This document shows, in pieces, positions 53,072 to 60,486 of a DNA stretch of 60,486 nucleotides. The DNA comes from Ahrensia sp. (GTDB lineage Bacteria > Pseudomonadota > Alphaproteobacteria > Rhizobiales > Rhizobiaceae). Below the pieces are notes generated by a model. The model made no database searches. It was not told the origin of the DNA and saw only the letters and a program-made list of their open reading frames with translations. Within the stretch, counting starts at the first letter, position 1. Each line of letters opens with the position of its first letter. Both the position numbers and the translations under genes were made by a program. The DNA is taken from contig JAPPOQ010000031.1 of assembly GCA_028817895.1 (NCBI GenBank), positions 1-60,486 on the forward strand. Reading direction: 5' to 3'.

Positions 53072-53384
53072 TTAGAGCAAGTCTCGTCCAGATTGGAGCA
53101 GTTTGATGGGATGGATTTTTCGATCTGGCAAGGAGAACACCGCAGAGCGATGCTGGGCATCGCACGAGGATTTCGACGCCGCCAGAGTGGAAAAGACACC
53201 CAAGCAAATCGTATGCAAGGCAATGAAAATGAAGAATAATCTGCAATCGTTTGAACTTGGTTCTTTGCGCCCTGACTGTGTTGCGCACGAACTTGTGGTG
53301 CCCGCACCACGGCGCCGCACGCGCCTTGTCAGGCCACAAACTCCCTGCGCTCAAACGATTCAATCTGGACGAGATTTGCTCTAG
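53072..53384 (+). mobile_element. MITE-like interspersed repeat, copy B (complete)
   Basis: Element of 313 bp bounded by terminal inverted repeats: left 53072-53095 pairs with the reverse complement of 53361-53384 at 22 of 24 positions (shared core AGCAARTCTCGTCCAGATTG), and the similarity continues with a gap to GTTTGA. Inside are the GCGATGC-tgg-GCATCGC and GTGGTG-cccg-CACCAC hairpins and an AATCGTTTGA/TCAAACGATT pair. Copies A and C match from about 53137 onward. No transposase is encoded, so mobilisation would need an enzyme in trans. Neighbours are the coiled-coil gene and eipA. Confidence 0.85.
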
Positions 53385-53414
53385 CTTCCTCACACCTCAT
53401 TCTCAAAAATGGAA

Positions 53415-54026
53415 TCAGAAGGGATTCCAGGTCGCATAGGGCCGCATTTTCAGATAACCGACATTGACACCCAGGCGCGCACCAACACCTGTGCGCACCG
53501 GCACCAGCACGGTGTCGCCATGTTTCATGACCGTCATGCCCAGGCCGCCAACCAGATAGGCCGACCCGGAAACGCCGATATAACGACGATAGATTTTTTC
53601 AGTGTTCGTCAGGTTGTAGACCAGCATCATGGTGCGATTGCCGTCTCCACCAAAATCCCAACCGATGGACGGGCCCTGCCAGTAGACTTTGTGATCGCCG
53701 GCGTTCTTCGTGTGCAGAATGCCTTCGCCATAGCGCAGTCCGCCCACAATGGCGCCTGAGCCTTCCTCTCCCAGAATATATCCATTGGGCAAACCATTTT
53801 CCTGCACAGCCCGCTCGATGAGCGATGCCAGACCGGAGGTTGTGCCGCCAAAGAAGCGGTGACCGGCATTGATCAATTCGCTGTTAGAGTATGTTTGAGG
53901 TTGAGCCGCGACCTGGTGAACAGCCGACGGAACGAGCGGCTGCGTTACGACTGACGTCAGCGCCAGAGCAGCGGCGATCGTCAAGCCTTTCAAGGAAAGG
54001 CAGTTTTTCAGAAGCGAGAATGCCAT
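53415..54026 (-). CDS. eipA: EipA/DUF1134 envelope protein
   Basis: Periplasmic protein of 203 residues with a signal peptide (ending near residue 40, VAAQPQ) and the DUF1134/YSC84-like domain: NGYILGEEGSGAIVGGLRYG, YWQGPSIGWDFGGDGNRTM and GARLGVNVGYLK. EipA of Brucella is needed for envelope integrity. ATG 54026 with AAGGAC upstream is preferred to the earlier in-frame ATG. It is divergent from chpT across about 253 bases, and the MITE lies just beyond its 3' end. Confidence 0.85.
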   Translation of the reverse strand: MAFSLLKNCLSLKGLTIAAALALTSVVTQPLVPSAVHQVAAQPQTYSNSELINAGHRFFGGTTSGLASLIERAVQENGLPNGYILGEEGSGAIVGGLRYGEGILHTKNAGDHKVYWQGPSIGWDFGGDGNRTMMLVYNLTNTEKIYRRYIGVSGSAYLVGGLGMTVMKHGDTVLVPVRTGVGARLGVNVGYLKMRPYATWNPF

Positions 54027-54279
54027 GGACGAGGTCCTTTCACCGGATACGCAAAACACTGATCGGACCTTTCGGTGGTCCGCGGCTGGAAACGAGCAGA
54101 CGTCGTTTCAAGAACAGCCGGAATGGTGAAGGAAAAGCATTGCCAAGGCGTTAACAGATCCTTTCCGGGATTGATGGCATTCTTACGAAGGAGAAACGCA
54201 AACGCTTGGCAGTTTTCGACGCCTTGTGTATCCCGTTTGCTGTCGCCGAATCGTGCCGTGTGATGTGGGGAATCGGACC

Positions 54280-54915
54280 ATGCCAAACCTTCCTGAACTT
54301 TCAGCGCTTGATGTGGCCGCTCTGCTGGCCAGCCGCGTCTGCCACGACATCATCTCGCCCGTTGGGGCGCTCGCTAATGGGTTGGAGGTGCTGGAGGAAG
54401 ACCAGGGTGAAGAGATGCGGGAGTTTGCCATGGAGTTGATCTCCAAAAGCGCAAAATCCGCTTCCGCCAAACTGAAATTCTCCCGTGTTGCGTTTGGCGC
54501 TTCGGGATCGGCCGGATCATCCATCGACAGCGGTGAGGCTGAAGAGGTGGTGCGCGGTTACATGGATGGCGAAAAGGCTGAGATGACCTGGGAGGGCACG
54601 CGCTCGCTCGTTCCCAAAAATCGCATCAAGCTTTTGTTGAACCTTATCCTTCTCGGCATCGGAGCCATTCCGCGCGGTGGAAATCTCGGCATCCAGATCC
54701 ATGGTGAAGGCGAAACGGCAACATTCACCATTCGTTGCGCGGGCATCAAGGCGCGTGTTCCATCAGACTTTCTCGACTTGCTCAACGGGACGATCGAGGA
54801 AGACATCACGGCTCATGTTATCCAACCCTATTACACGATCATGCTTGCGCAGGAGTGCGGGCTTGAGCTTTCCGCGAAGGCTGAAGGGGAAGATGTGGTC
54901 TTTTCGGCCTCATAG
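54280..54915 (+). CDS. chpT: histidine phosphotransferase ChpT
   Basis: Protein of 211 residues with the ChpT layout: a dimerisation/phosphotransfer helix with SRVCHDIISPVGALANGLEVL (His25 receives phosphate) and a degenerate CA-like domain (about 75-205; TWEGTRSLVPKNRIKLLLNL). ChpT passes phosphate from CckA to CtrA and CpdR to control the cell cycle. ctrA is not in the window. The start ATG 54280 gives the family N-terminus (MPNLPELSALDVAALLASRV). Confidence 0.92.
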   Translation: MPNLPELSALDVAALLASRVCHDIISPVGALANGLEVLEEDQGEEMREFAMELISKSAKSASAKLKFSRVAFGASGSAGSSIDSGEAEEVVRGYMDGEKAEMTWEGTRSLVPKNRIKLLLNLILLGIGAIPRGGNLGIQIHGEGETATFTIRCAGIKARVPSDFLDLLNGTIEEDITAHVIQPYYTIMLAQECGLELSAKAEGEDVVFSAS

Positions 54916-55088
54916 AGCCTCTCGATTTGTGTGAAGAGCATCAAAGCGTGCGGCAGAAACAGTTGGACGCGTCGGCATGCAACATCCGAAAGGTTAACGG
55001 ATAACGAAACAGTGTCGTTTCGCTTCATCTTTCGTTCACCTTGATTTTCCTACACTTGCGCCACAATCCCCCCTTATCGGTGCAGTCC

Positions 55089-56471
55089 ATGAAGCTTTCC
55101 GCATTCTCAGCAGCAACGACATTGGCGTTTGTGTCGCTTTGTTCCGGTATAATCACCATGCCCGCTCATGCGGAATCGCCTGCCATTCAGCTGGCACAGG
55201 CGCAGTATGATATCTGGACCAATGAGGAGGGCCGAACCTTTTTGATCGACCCATATACGGGTGAGATCGTGCGCGAGGTTTTTCGCGAACGGCGTTTGAC
55301 CAGACGGGAGGAACGGCAATTGCTGCGTCGCGAACGCCGTGAACGTCGTCTGGGCCGCCTGGAAGGCGAGCTTGACCGCCTGTTCAACGGCGAACCTCGT
55401 GATGATCGCTATCAATATGATGACGAGATATTTGAGGAGCGCCCTCGCGGTCGCTATCTCGACGAGTATGATGATGGTGTCGAACCGCGCTTGGAGCGCC
55501 GTGAGCTGCCTGAAGCGGAACCGCGCCAGGCTGCCCCGCGTGATCAGCAACAGGACGTTGCCCGCCTGCCACAGCAAGAAGCGCCGCAATCGCGCAGCGC
55601 AGGCATTTATCGCATTCCCAAGCCCAACTATTCGCGCACCCAAATGGCGAAACTTCAGGTCGTGTTGGATCGGGCCGGATTTTCGCCGGGTGTGATCGAT
55701 GGCAAATGGGGGTCCAATGTTGCCAATGCGATGGCGGCCTGGACGGAGGCGCGCGGCGACAATCGTCTGCACAATTCAGACAATCTGGCAGCCGAACTGC
55801 AAAATTCCGGCGGACCGGCCTTTTACGACTACACGCTGACCCAGTCCGATATTTCCGGTCCCTTTGCCGCATCGATACCGGTCGACTATGGCGAAAAGGC
55901 ACAGTTGAGCGTGCTGTCCTACACATCGGTTCAGGAAAAGCTCGCCGAACGCTTTCATATGAGCGAGGCCTATCTGCGCGAGCTCAATCAGGGCAAGAGC
56001 TTCGTCCGTTCTGGCGAGACCATTCGCGTCGTCGCGCCCGGGGCAAAGCGGGAAGGCCGCGTGTACTACATTGTCGCTGACAAGGGCCGCGAGCAGGTGC
56101 GAGCCTATGATCGCAATGGCGTGTTGGTAACCGCCTATCCCGCAACCATCGGTTCTGCTTCAACACCGTCGCCGACGGGCGTGCACAGCGTTGAACGCAT
56201 AGCGATCAACCCGGAATACACTTACAATCCCAGGAAGAACTTTCAGCAGGGCGACAATGATCGCATTCTGACTATCGCGCCGGGCCCCAACGGACCGGTC
56301 GGGTCGGTCTGGATTGCGTTGTCAAAACCGACCTATGGCATTCATGGCACGCCCAACCCTGATACGATTGGAAAGACCAACAGCCATGGCTGCATTCGCC
56401 TCACCAACTGGGATGCCCAAGAACTGGCGAAGATGGTGGCCAAGGGTGTGAAGGTCGAATTCGTCGAATAG
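55089..56471 (+). CDS. L,D-transpeptidase (YkuD) with peptidoglycan-binding domain
   Basis: Secreted protein of 460 residues. Signal peptide (cleavage near AHA-E29), an arginine-rich linker (about 65-150), a PG_binding_1-like region (about 185-240), a LysM-like segment (LREGLNQ-type, about 290-330) and a YkuD catalytic domain (about 335-460) with HGTPNPDTIGKTNSHGCIRL; the SHGC cysteine is the nucleophile. It makes 3-3 crosslinks or attaches proteins to peptidoglycan. The start is ATG 55089; TTG/ATG codons upstream are less likely. It neighbours chpT and ends close to the convergent AspH-like gene. Confidence 0.88.
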   Translation: MKLSAFSAATTLAFVSLCSGIITMPAHAESPAIQLAQAQYDIWTNEEGRTFLIDPYTGEIVREVFRERRLTRREERQLLRRERRERRLGRLEGELDRLFNGEPRDDRYQYDDEIFEERPRGRYLDEYDDGVEPRLERRELPEAEPRQAAPRDQQQDVARLPQQEAPQSRSAGIYRIPKPNYSRTQMAKLQVVLDRAGFSPGVIDGKWGSNVANAMAAWTEARGDNRLHNSDNLAAELQNSGGPAFYDYTLTQSDISGPFAASIPVDYGEKAQLSVLSYTSVQEKLAERFHMSEAYLRELNQGKSFVRSGETIRVVAPGAKREGRVYYIVADKGREQVRAYDRNGVLVTAYPATIGSASTPSPTGVHSVERIAINPEYTYNPRKNFQQGDNDRILTIAPGPNGPVGSVWIALSKPTYGIHGTPNPDTIGKTNSHGCIRLTNWDAQELAKMVAKGVKVEFVE

Positions 56472-56492
56472 GACAAACCTTATACAGCAGCG

Positions 56493-57185
56493 CTATTGCG
56501 TGATCTGCTCATAGGCCAGCGCCGCAACGATGTGGACGCGATGTGTCTCACCGCCATTGAGCGCTGTATGATAGGCGCGCGTATCGGTGAAATAGACCGA
56601 TCCATCAGCGGGCAAATGCGTGACATGGTGATTTACGACAAACAGCGAACCGGGATTAGTGATGACGGGAATGTGCAGCCGTGGTTCCGGGTCACGATGC
56701 CATGAGTTGCAGTTGTAGAGCCCCTTGGAGAGGACCCGCATGCGTCCAATCGGAAAGCGCGCAGCCAATTCGCTGTGAACCTGTTCAAAATAGGTTCCCG
56801 CGAAGGCCGGATTGAAGGCGCTGAACTGCGCTTCTGAAACAAGGTCTTCGCGCGGTTCTTCCAAATAGCGCTCATCACCGCGCAGCCAATAGCGCCCGGA
56901 AAGATCATTGGCTGTCCATTCCGTCTGCCCCGGGCGCTGCGTCAAAGGCAGGGCGGCAAAGCCTGCATCCTGCATATCACCCTGATAGTCCTGCCGGGCG
57001 AGACACTCATTCAGAGCCTCGCGCAACAGGTCGATATCAAAACGCAAATGAAGGCGCTGAATACCCGGACCCGGCTTGAACGAGGCGACCGAAGTGGTAT
57101 CCGGCGGCTCGCCAATCCAGCTCTCGATTGCAGCACTGTCGGGGTCGTCAAGCATTGGGTCTGCGGTGGCCTTCTTGGCAGACAA
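56493..57185 (-). CDS. aspartyl/asparaginyl beta-hydroxylase-like dioxygenase
   Basis: Protein of 230 residues with a double-stranded beta-helix of the AspH-like 2-oxoglutarate/Fe(II) group: NSWHRDPEPRLHIPVITNPG gives the HxD-like iron ligands and substrate loop, followed by the distal HTALNGGETHRVHIV with His and Arg. It probably hydroxylates a small molecule or a protein residue; the substrate is unknown. It starts 5 bases after the small upstream gene, so the two form a unit. Confidence 0.78.
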   Translation of the reverse strand: MSAKKATADPMLDDPDSAAIESWIGEPPDTTSVASFKPGPGIQRLHLRFDIDLLREALNECLARQDYQGDMQDAGFAALPLTQRPGQTEWTANDLSGRYWLRGDERYLEEPREDLVSEAQFSAFNPAFAGTYFEQVHSELAARFPIGRMRVLSKGLYNCNSWHRDPEPRLHIPVITNPGSLFVVNHHVTHLPADGSVYFTDTRAYHTALNGGETHRVHIVAALAYEQITQ

Positions 57186-57190
57186 GACGC

Positions 57191-57406
57191 CTACTCGGAG
57201 CCCGTTTGCAATTTATTGCTCTTGAAAAGCTCGACCAGCCTATCGTTGGCTTTACCCGGCGCACTGAGCATTTCCTGCAGTGCTTCAAAGTCCGACGCAT
57301 CAAGCGAAATGTTAGCCTTCTGCGATCCAATCAGATCGACTGGTCCTTCAGACTCTGAAACAGCGACTCTTTGAACGGCTCGATCTTGTTTGGTCATGAC
57401 ATCCAA
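57191..57406 (-). CDS. small protein with DUF1778-like C-terminus
   Basis: Protein of 71 residues. The N-terminus (1-30) is not a ribbon-helix-helix, but residues about 34-66 (LDASDFEALQEMLSAPGKAN then DRLVELFKSN) resemble the toxin-neutralising tail of DUF1778/TacA antitoxins. No GNAT toxin gene is near. It lies 5 bases before the AspH-like gene on the same strand. The similarity may be chance in so short a protein. Confidence 0.4.
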   Translation of the reverse strand: MDVMTKQDRAVQRVAVSESEGPVDLIGSQKANISLDASDFEALQEMLSAPGKANDRLVELFKSNKLQTGSE

Positions 57407-57572
57407 CTCCTTCGTCAGATCAACAAGGCAAAGCGGTTGTTAATTGTCGCCGGTCCTTTGCGCAAGCAATCGATATGTAGGCTGACACCGACATCTGCCA
57501 ACGTTCCACATGCCCACCTCTCGCTGATTATAGCTAGCGAGAACAGGAGCAGCGCCTGGGTCTGGAATACCC

Positions 57573-60194
57573 CTATCGCGGTTCTTTCCCGAACACGCGA
57601 ACATGTTCGGCCTCTCCGCCCTTGGCAAGCGCCTTGGCCTGCTTGACCCAGTCTTCGCGTTCGATGCGGCCCTTGAAGCGCAGTTTCTCGTCCACCCAGG
57701 CGCGTTCGGCTTTTCGCCATTTCGCGATCTGTTCGAACTTGTAGATGCCAAGACCGTTCAGAATGCCTTCGATCTTCGGGCCAACACCCGAGATCATCTT
57801 CAAGTCATCGGGGTCCTTCGGCTTGCGCATGCGGGGCGGTGCCGGATCCTTCTTGGCGCTTGCCGTTTTGGGCTTTGCGGTCGTCCTGCTACCCGCCTTG
57901 CCAGCTGATGCGGATCTCGTACTGGATTTGGCGTTCGAACCGGGTGTGGTCCTTGCCTTTGATTCGCTCCTGGCGGTCGACTTCGATCTGGTTTTCCCAA
58001 CGGCGGCAATGGACGCCACGGGTGCCAGATCTCCGGCAGTCTCTTCCCCTTGCGTGGTTACGTCTTTCGTGAAGCTCTTTTCGCCGCCCAAAACGATAAC
58101 CGGTTCCATGGAAGAGAGGATCGAATCGGCCAAATGACATTTGACGTGATGGCCATTGCCAAGATTGCGCATCGGCGGCACTTCGCGCTCGCAAAGATCA
58201 CCATCAACCTGATGTTTGCGCGGGCAGCGCGTTTGGAATGGGCAGCCTGAAGGCGGATTCATTGCGGAAGGTATGTCGCCATCCAGAACGATGTGCTTCT
58301 TCTCCACGGAGGTATCGGCAATCGGAATGGCCGAAAGAAGCGCCTCGGTATAGGGATGGTAGGGTGGCGAGAAAATATCGTCCGTCGTGCCTTGCTCGAC
58401 AATATGCCCGAGATACATCACTACCACGCGGTCGGCGATGTAGCGCACGACGGAAAGGTCGTGGCTGATGAACAGCATCGTGGTCTTGGCCTCGCGCTGA
58501 ATGTCCATCAGCAATTCGGTCACGGCGGCCTGGACAGACACATCAAGCGCGGAAACCGGCTCGTCAGCCACCACAAGCTTGGGCTGACCGGCAAATGCGC
58601 GCGCGACCCCGATGCGCTGTTTTTGACCGCCGGAAAGCTGGCGTGGCATGCGTTCAGCGAATGCGCGGGGCAGTTTCACGAGATCGAGCAATTCCAGCAT
58701 TCGCTGCTCGCGATCTTCGACCGTCTCACCGATTCCGAATTTTTCAAGCGTGCGGATGATCTGCGCGCCTACCGTATGGCTGGGGTTGAGCGTATCGAAC
58801 GGATTCTGGAAAACCATCTGCACGGAAGCGACGGTGCGCTTATCGCGATCGCCCACTTCCATTTCATCGATGGCGACATTGCCGAGCACAACATCACCAT
58901 CAGTCGCGGTTTCCAGACCCAACAGCACCTTGGCGAGGGTGGATTTTCCACAGCCGGATTCGCCCACAATGGCGACGGTTTCGGCCTCGCGCGCCTGGAA
59001 GGTGATCGACTCATTGGCCTTAACGGTGCGCGTGTCGCCGCCACCGAACATCTTGTTGGCTGCGACATCGTAATATTTCTTCATGTCGCGAATATCGAGC
59101 ACGACATCGCCCGGTTCTGCCGGGTCAGCGACGAGGCGGCGTTCCGGTTCTGCACCCCAGTCGATTTCGTCAATGCGCACGCAGCGTGAATAATGGCGTT
59201 CTTCGCCCGGTATGGGTTGCATGGAGATCGCCGCGGCGTTGCACTTCTCCTCGACGTAGTGATCACAGCGCGGCCCGAAATTGCAGCCACGCGGACGTTC
59301 CATCGGCAGTGGCAATTGTCCGGGGATGGCGATGAGGGGCCGGGAATTCTTGTCGGCACCGGGCAGGGGAATCGAGTTGAACAGTCCCTGCGTATAGGGG
59401 TGGCGCATCCGGTCGAACACCTCATGAACGGTGCCGGTTTCGACCGCCTCGCCGGAATACATGACCGTGATGCGGTCGCAGGTCTCCAGAATCAGCCCAA
59501 GATTGTGGCTGATGAACAGCATCGATGTGCCGGTTTCGCGGGCCAGTTCCTTGATGAGTTCGACAATTCCGGCCTCCACCGTCACATCCAGCGCGGTGGT
59601 GGGTTCATCCAGCAGCAGCAGATCAGGCTTTGACAAAAGCGCCATGGCAATGACGACGCGCTGCTGCTGGCCACCGGAAATCTGATGCGGAAACGCTTCC
59701 ATTACGCGTTCCGGATCCGGCAGTTTGACCGAGCGCAGCATCTCCAGTGAGCGACTATAGGCCTCCTCCTTGGAGACATTTTCATGAATGAGCGGCACTT
59801 CCATCAATTGCCGTCCGATTTTCATCGCCGGGTTCAGGCTGGCCATCGGCTCCTGATAGATCATCGCGATCTTCGAGCCGCGGATGTCGCGCAGTTCCTC
59901 CGCCGACATGTCCCCCATGTCGCGGCCTTTGAACTTGATCTTGCCGCCAACGATTTTGCCGCGATTGCCCATATCGCGCATGATGCCGAGCGCAACGGTC
60001 GACTTTCCGCAACCGGATTCCCCAACCAGCCCCATCGTCTCGCCCGGCATGACCTTGCAGGAGAAATCCATCACGGCCGGAATTTCCCCGGCACGCACGA
60101 AGAAGGAGATGTTGAGATCCTCAATTTCGAGGATTGGCGTCACATCGCTTGTAGCAGCCGCGGTGCCCGGACGTTCCAAAGTGGTGGAGGCCAT
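57573..60194 (-). CDS. dipeptide/oligopeptide-type ABC transporter ATPase (two NBDs) with C-terminal helix-hairpin-helix domain
   Basis: Protein of 873 residues with two ABC ATPase domains (DppD/DppF-like): Walker A GESGCGKST in each, signatures ISGGQQQR and LSGGQKQR, Walker B LLLLDEPTTALD and VVADEPVSALD, and oligopeptide-transporter cysteine tails (GCNFGPRCDHY, GCPFQTRCPRK). After a Lys/Ala/Ser/Thr-rich linker (about 700-800) comes a helix-hairpin-helix unit: LKMISGVGPKIEGILNGLG and KFEQIAKWRKAERAWVDEKL, then RFKGRIEREDWVKQAKALA, very like the C-terminal tail of alphaproteobacterial NuoE. The ATG at 60194 has AGGAGA upstream; the frame continues upstream only through repeat sequence. The permease genes are probably outside the window. 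Confidence 0.9.
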   Translation of the reverse strand: MASTTLERPGTAAATSDVTPILEIEDLNISFFVRAGEIPAVMDFSCKVMPGETMGLVGESGCGKSTVALGIMRDMGNRGKIVGGKIKFKGRDMGDMSAEELRDIRGSKIAMIYQEPMASLNPAMKIGRQLMEVPLIHENVSKEEAYSRSLEMLRSVKLPDPERVMEAFPHQISGGQQQRVVIAMALLSKPDLLLLDEPTTALDVTVEAGIVELIKELARETGTSMLFISHNLGLILETCDRITVMYSGEAVETGTVHEVFDRMRHPYTQGLFNSIPLPGADKNSRPLIAIPGQLPLPMERPRGCNFGPRCDHYVEEKCNAAAISMQPIPGEERHYSRCVRIDEIDWGAEPERRLVADPAEPGDVVLDIRDMKKYYDVAANKMFGGGDTRTVKANESITFQAREAETVAIVGESGCGKSTLAKVLLGLETATDGDVVLGNVAIDEMEVGDRDKRTVASVQMVFQNPFDTLNPSHTVGAQIIRTLEKFGIGETVEDREQRMLELLDLVKLPRAFAERMPRQLSGGQKQRIGVARAFAGQPKLVVADEPVSALDVSVQAAVTELLMDIQREAKTTMLFISHDLSVVRYIADRVVVMYLGHIVEQGTTDDIFSPPYHPYTEALLSAIPIADTSVEKKHIVLDGDIPSAMNPPSGCPFQTRCPRKHQVDGDLCEREVPPMRNLGNGHHVKCHLADSILSSMEPVIVLGGEKSFTKDVTTQGEETAGDLAPVASIAAVGKTRSKSTARSESKARTTPGSNAKSSTRSASAGKAGSRTTAKPKTASAKKDPAPPRMRKPKDPDDLKMISGVGPKIEGILNGLGIYKFEQIAKWRKAERAWVDEKLRFKGRIEREDWVKQAKALAKGGEAEHVRVFGKEPR

Positions 60195-60208
60195 ATCTTC
60201 TCTCCTAG

Positions 60209-60486
60209 AGCAAATCTCGCCCAGATTGAATCGTTTGAGCGCAGGGAGTTTGTGGCCTGACACTCCTTGATCCAGGGGGGCGCGTGCGACGCAGTGGTGC
60301 GGGCACCGCAAAGCATTGCGTGGGTTTGGGCGCAACACAGTCAGGGCGCAAGGAAACAAGTTCAAACGATTGCAAATTACTTCTCATCTTCATTGCCTTG
60401 CACACCATTTGCTTGTGTGTCTTTTCCGCTCTGGCGGCGTCGAAATCCTCGCGCGATGCCCAGCATCGCTCTGCGGTGTTCTCCTT
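60209..60486 (-). mobile_element. MITE-like interspersed repeat, copy C (truncated by window end)
   Basis: The reverse complement matches copies A and B over the whole length (terminal repeat CTAGAGCAAATCTCGCCCAG at 60207-60226), but contains two insertions of 12 and 15 bases around the central hairpin and the GTGTCAGG segment. The left terminal repeat would lie beyond the window end. It sits 13 bases upstream of the ABC ATPase start, so it forms that gene's leader. Confidence 0.85.

Noticed and set aside
57191-57406. Complete type II toxin-antitoxin pair
   Set aside because: The small protein lacks a ribbon-helix-helix and its neighbour is a dioxygenase, not a GNAT toxin.
60195-60365. Upstream extension of the ABC ATPase reading frame by 57 residues
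   Set aside because: The extra residues are repeat (MITE) sequence, and a good ribosome-binding site precedes the ATG at 60194.

Overview
The window looks like chromosomal DNA of a Hyphomicrobiales (Rhizobiales) alphaproteobacterium. The evidence is the ybgC-tolQRAB block, RpoH, the ChpT phosphotransferase, EipA (DUF1134), the OpgC/OpgG/OpgH glucan operon, pyruvate carboxylase, a DUF6476 protein beside rluD, and a Rhizobiales-type GC-rich intergenic palindrome. The genus cannot be fixed from sequence alone. No rRNA, tRNA, CRISPR array or prophage was seen.

Both window ends fall inside the same roughly 280-310 bp interspersed repeat, in opposite orientation. A third copy inside the window (53072-53384) is complete and has near-perfect terminal inverted repeats, so it looks like a MITE. 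The window is therefore probably a natural assembly contig that stops at unresolved repeats.

Layout. 0.26-4.6 kb: Tol envelope operon (ybgC, tolQ, tolR, tolA, tolB), without pal directly after tolB. 4.6-6.5 kb: rluD, DUF6476, J-domain protein. 6.8-10.6 kb: a small secreted protein and a thiol-redox group (msrB, msrA, thioredoxin-like protein, peroxiredoxin-glutaredoxin fusion). 8.85-15.3 kb: an insertion-sequence graveyard with IS3, IS5 and IS200/IS605 fragments, including two chimeric fusions and a truncated MocR-type regulator; interspersed are a cytochrome P460-like/beta-propeller operon and a LysR gene. 15.3-24 kb: M20 amidohydrolase, a prokaryotic (6-4)-type photolyase that appears to lack its iron-sulfur cysteines, DUF1737, leuD, a 1071-residue self-sufficient reductive-dehalogenase-like enzyme, and MmgE/PrpD. 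24-31 kb: rpoH with a clear terminator, peroxiredoxin-like protein, pyc, MttB-family methyltransferase. 31-34.3 kb: small membrane and redox proteins and a ThDP enzyme. 34.4-40.5 kb: TPR protein and opgCGH (osmoregulated periplasmic glucans). 40.5-48.7 kb: secreted esterase, rhodanese, GPH sugar transporter, NagZ-like GH3, alpha/beta hydrolase, YghU, ABC exporter. 48.7-53 kb: lipoprotein hydrolase, propionyl-CoA synthetase, membrane coiled-coil protein. 53-60.5 kb: MITE, EipA, ChpT, L,D-transpeptidase, an AspH-like dioxygenase with a small partner, and a double ABC ATPase carrying an unusual C-terminal helix-hairpin-helix tail.

Themes are envelope integrity (Tol, EipA, Ldt, OPG), thiol and peroxide defence, and corrinoid- or flavin-linked catabolism. 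The most interesting items are the MITE family, the reductive dehalogenase, the cysteine-free photolyase, the IS chimeras and the ABC-HhH fusion.
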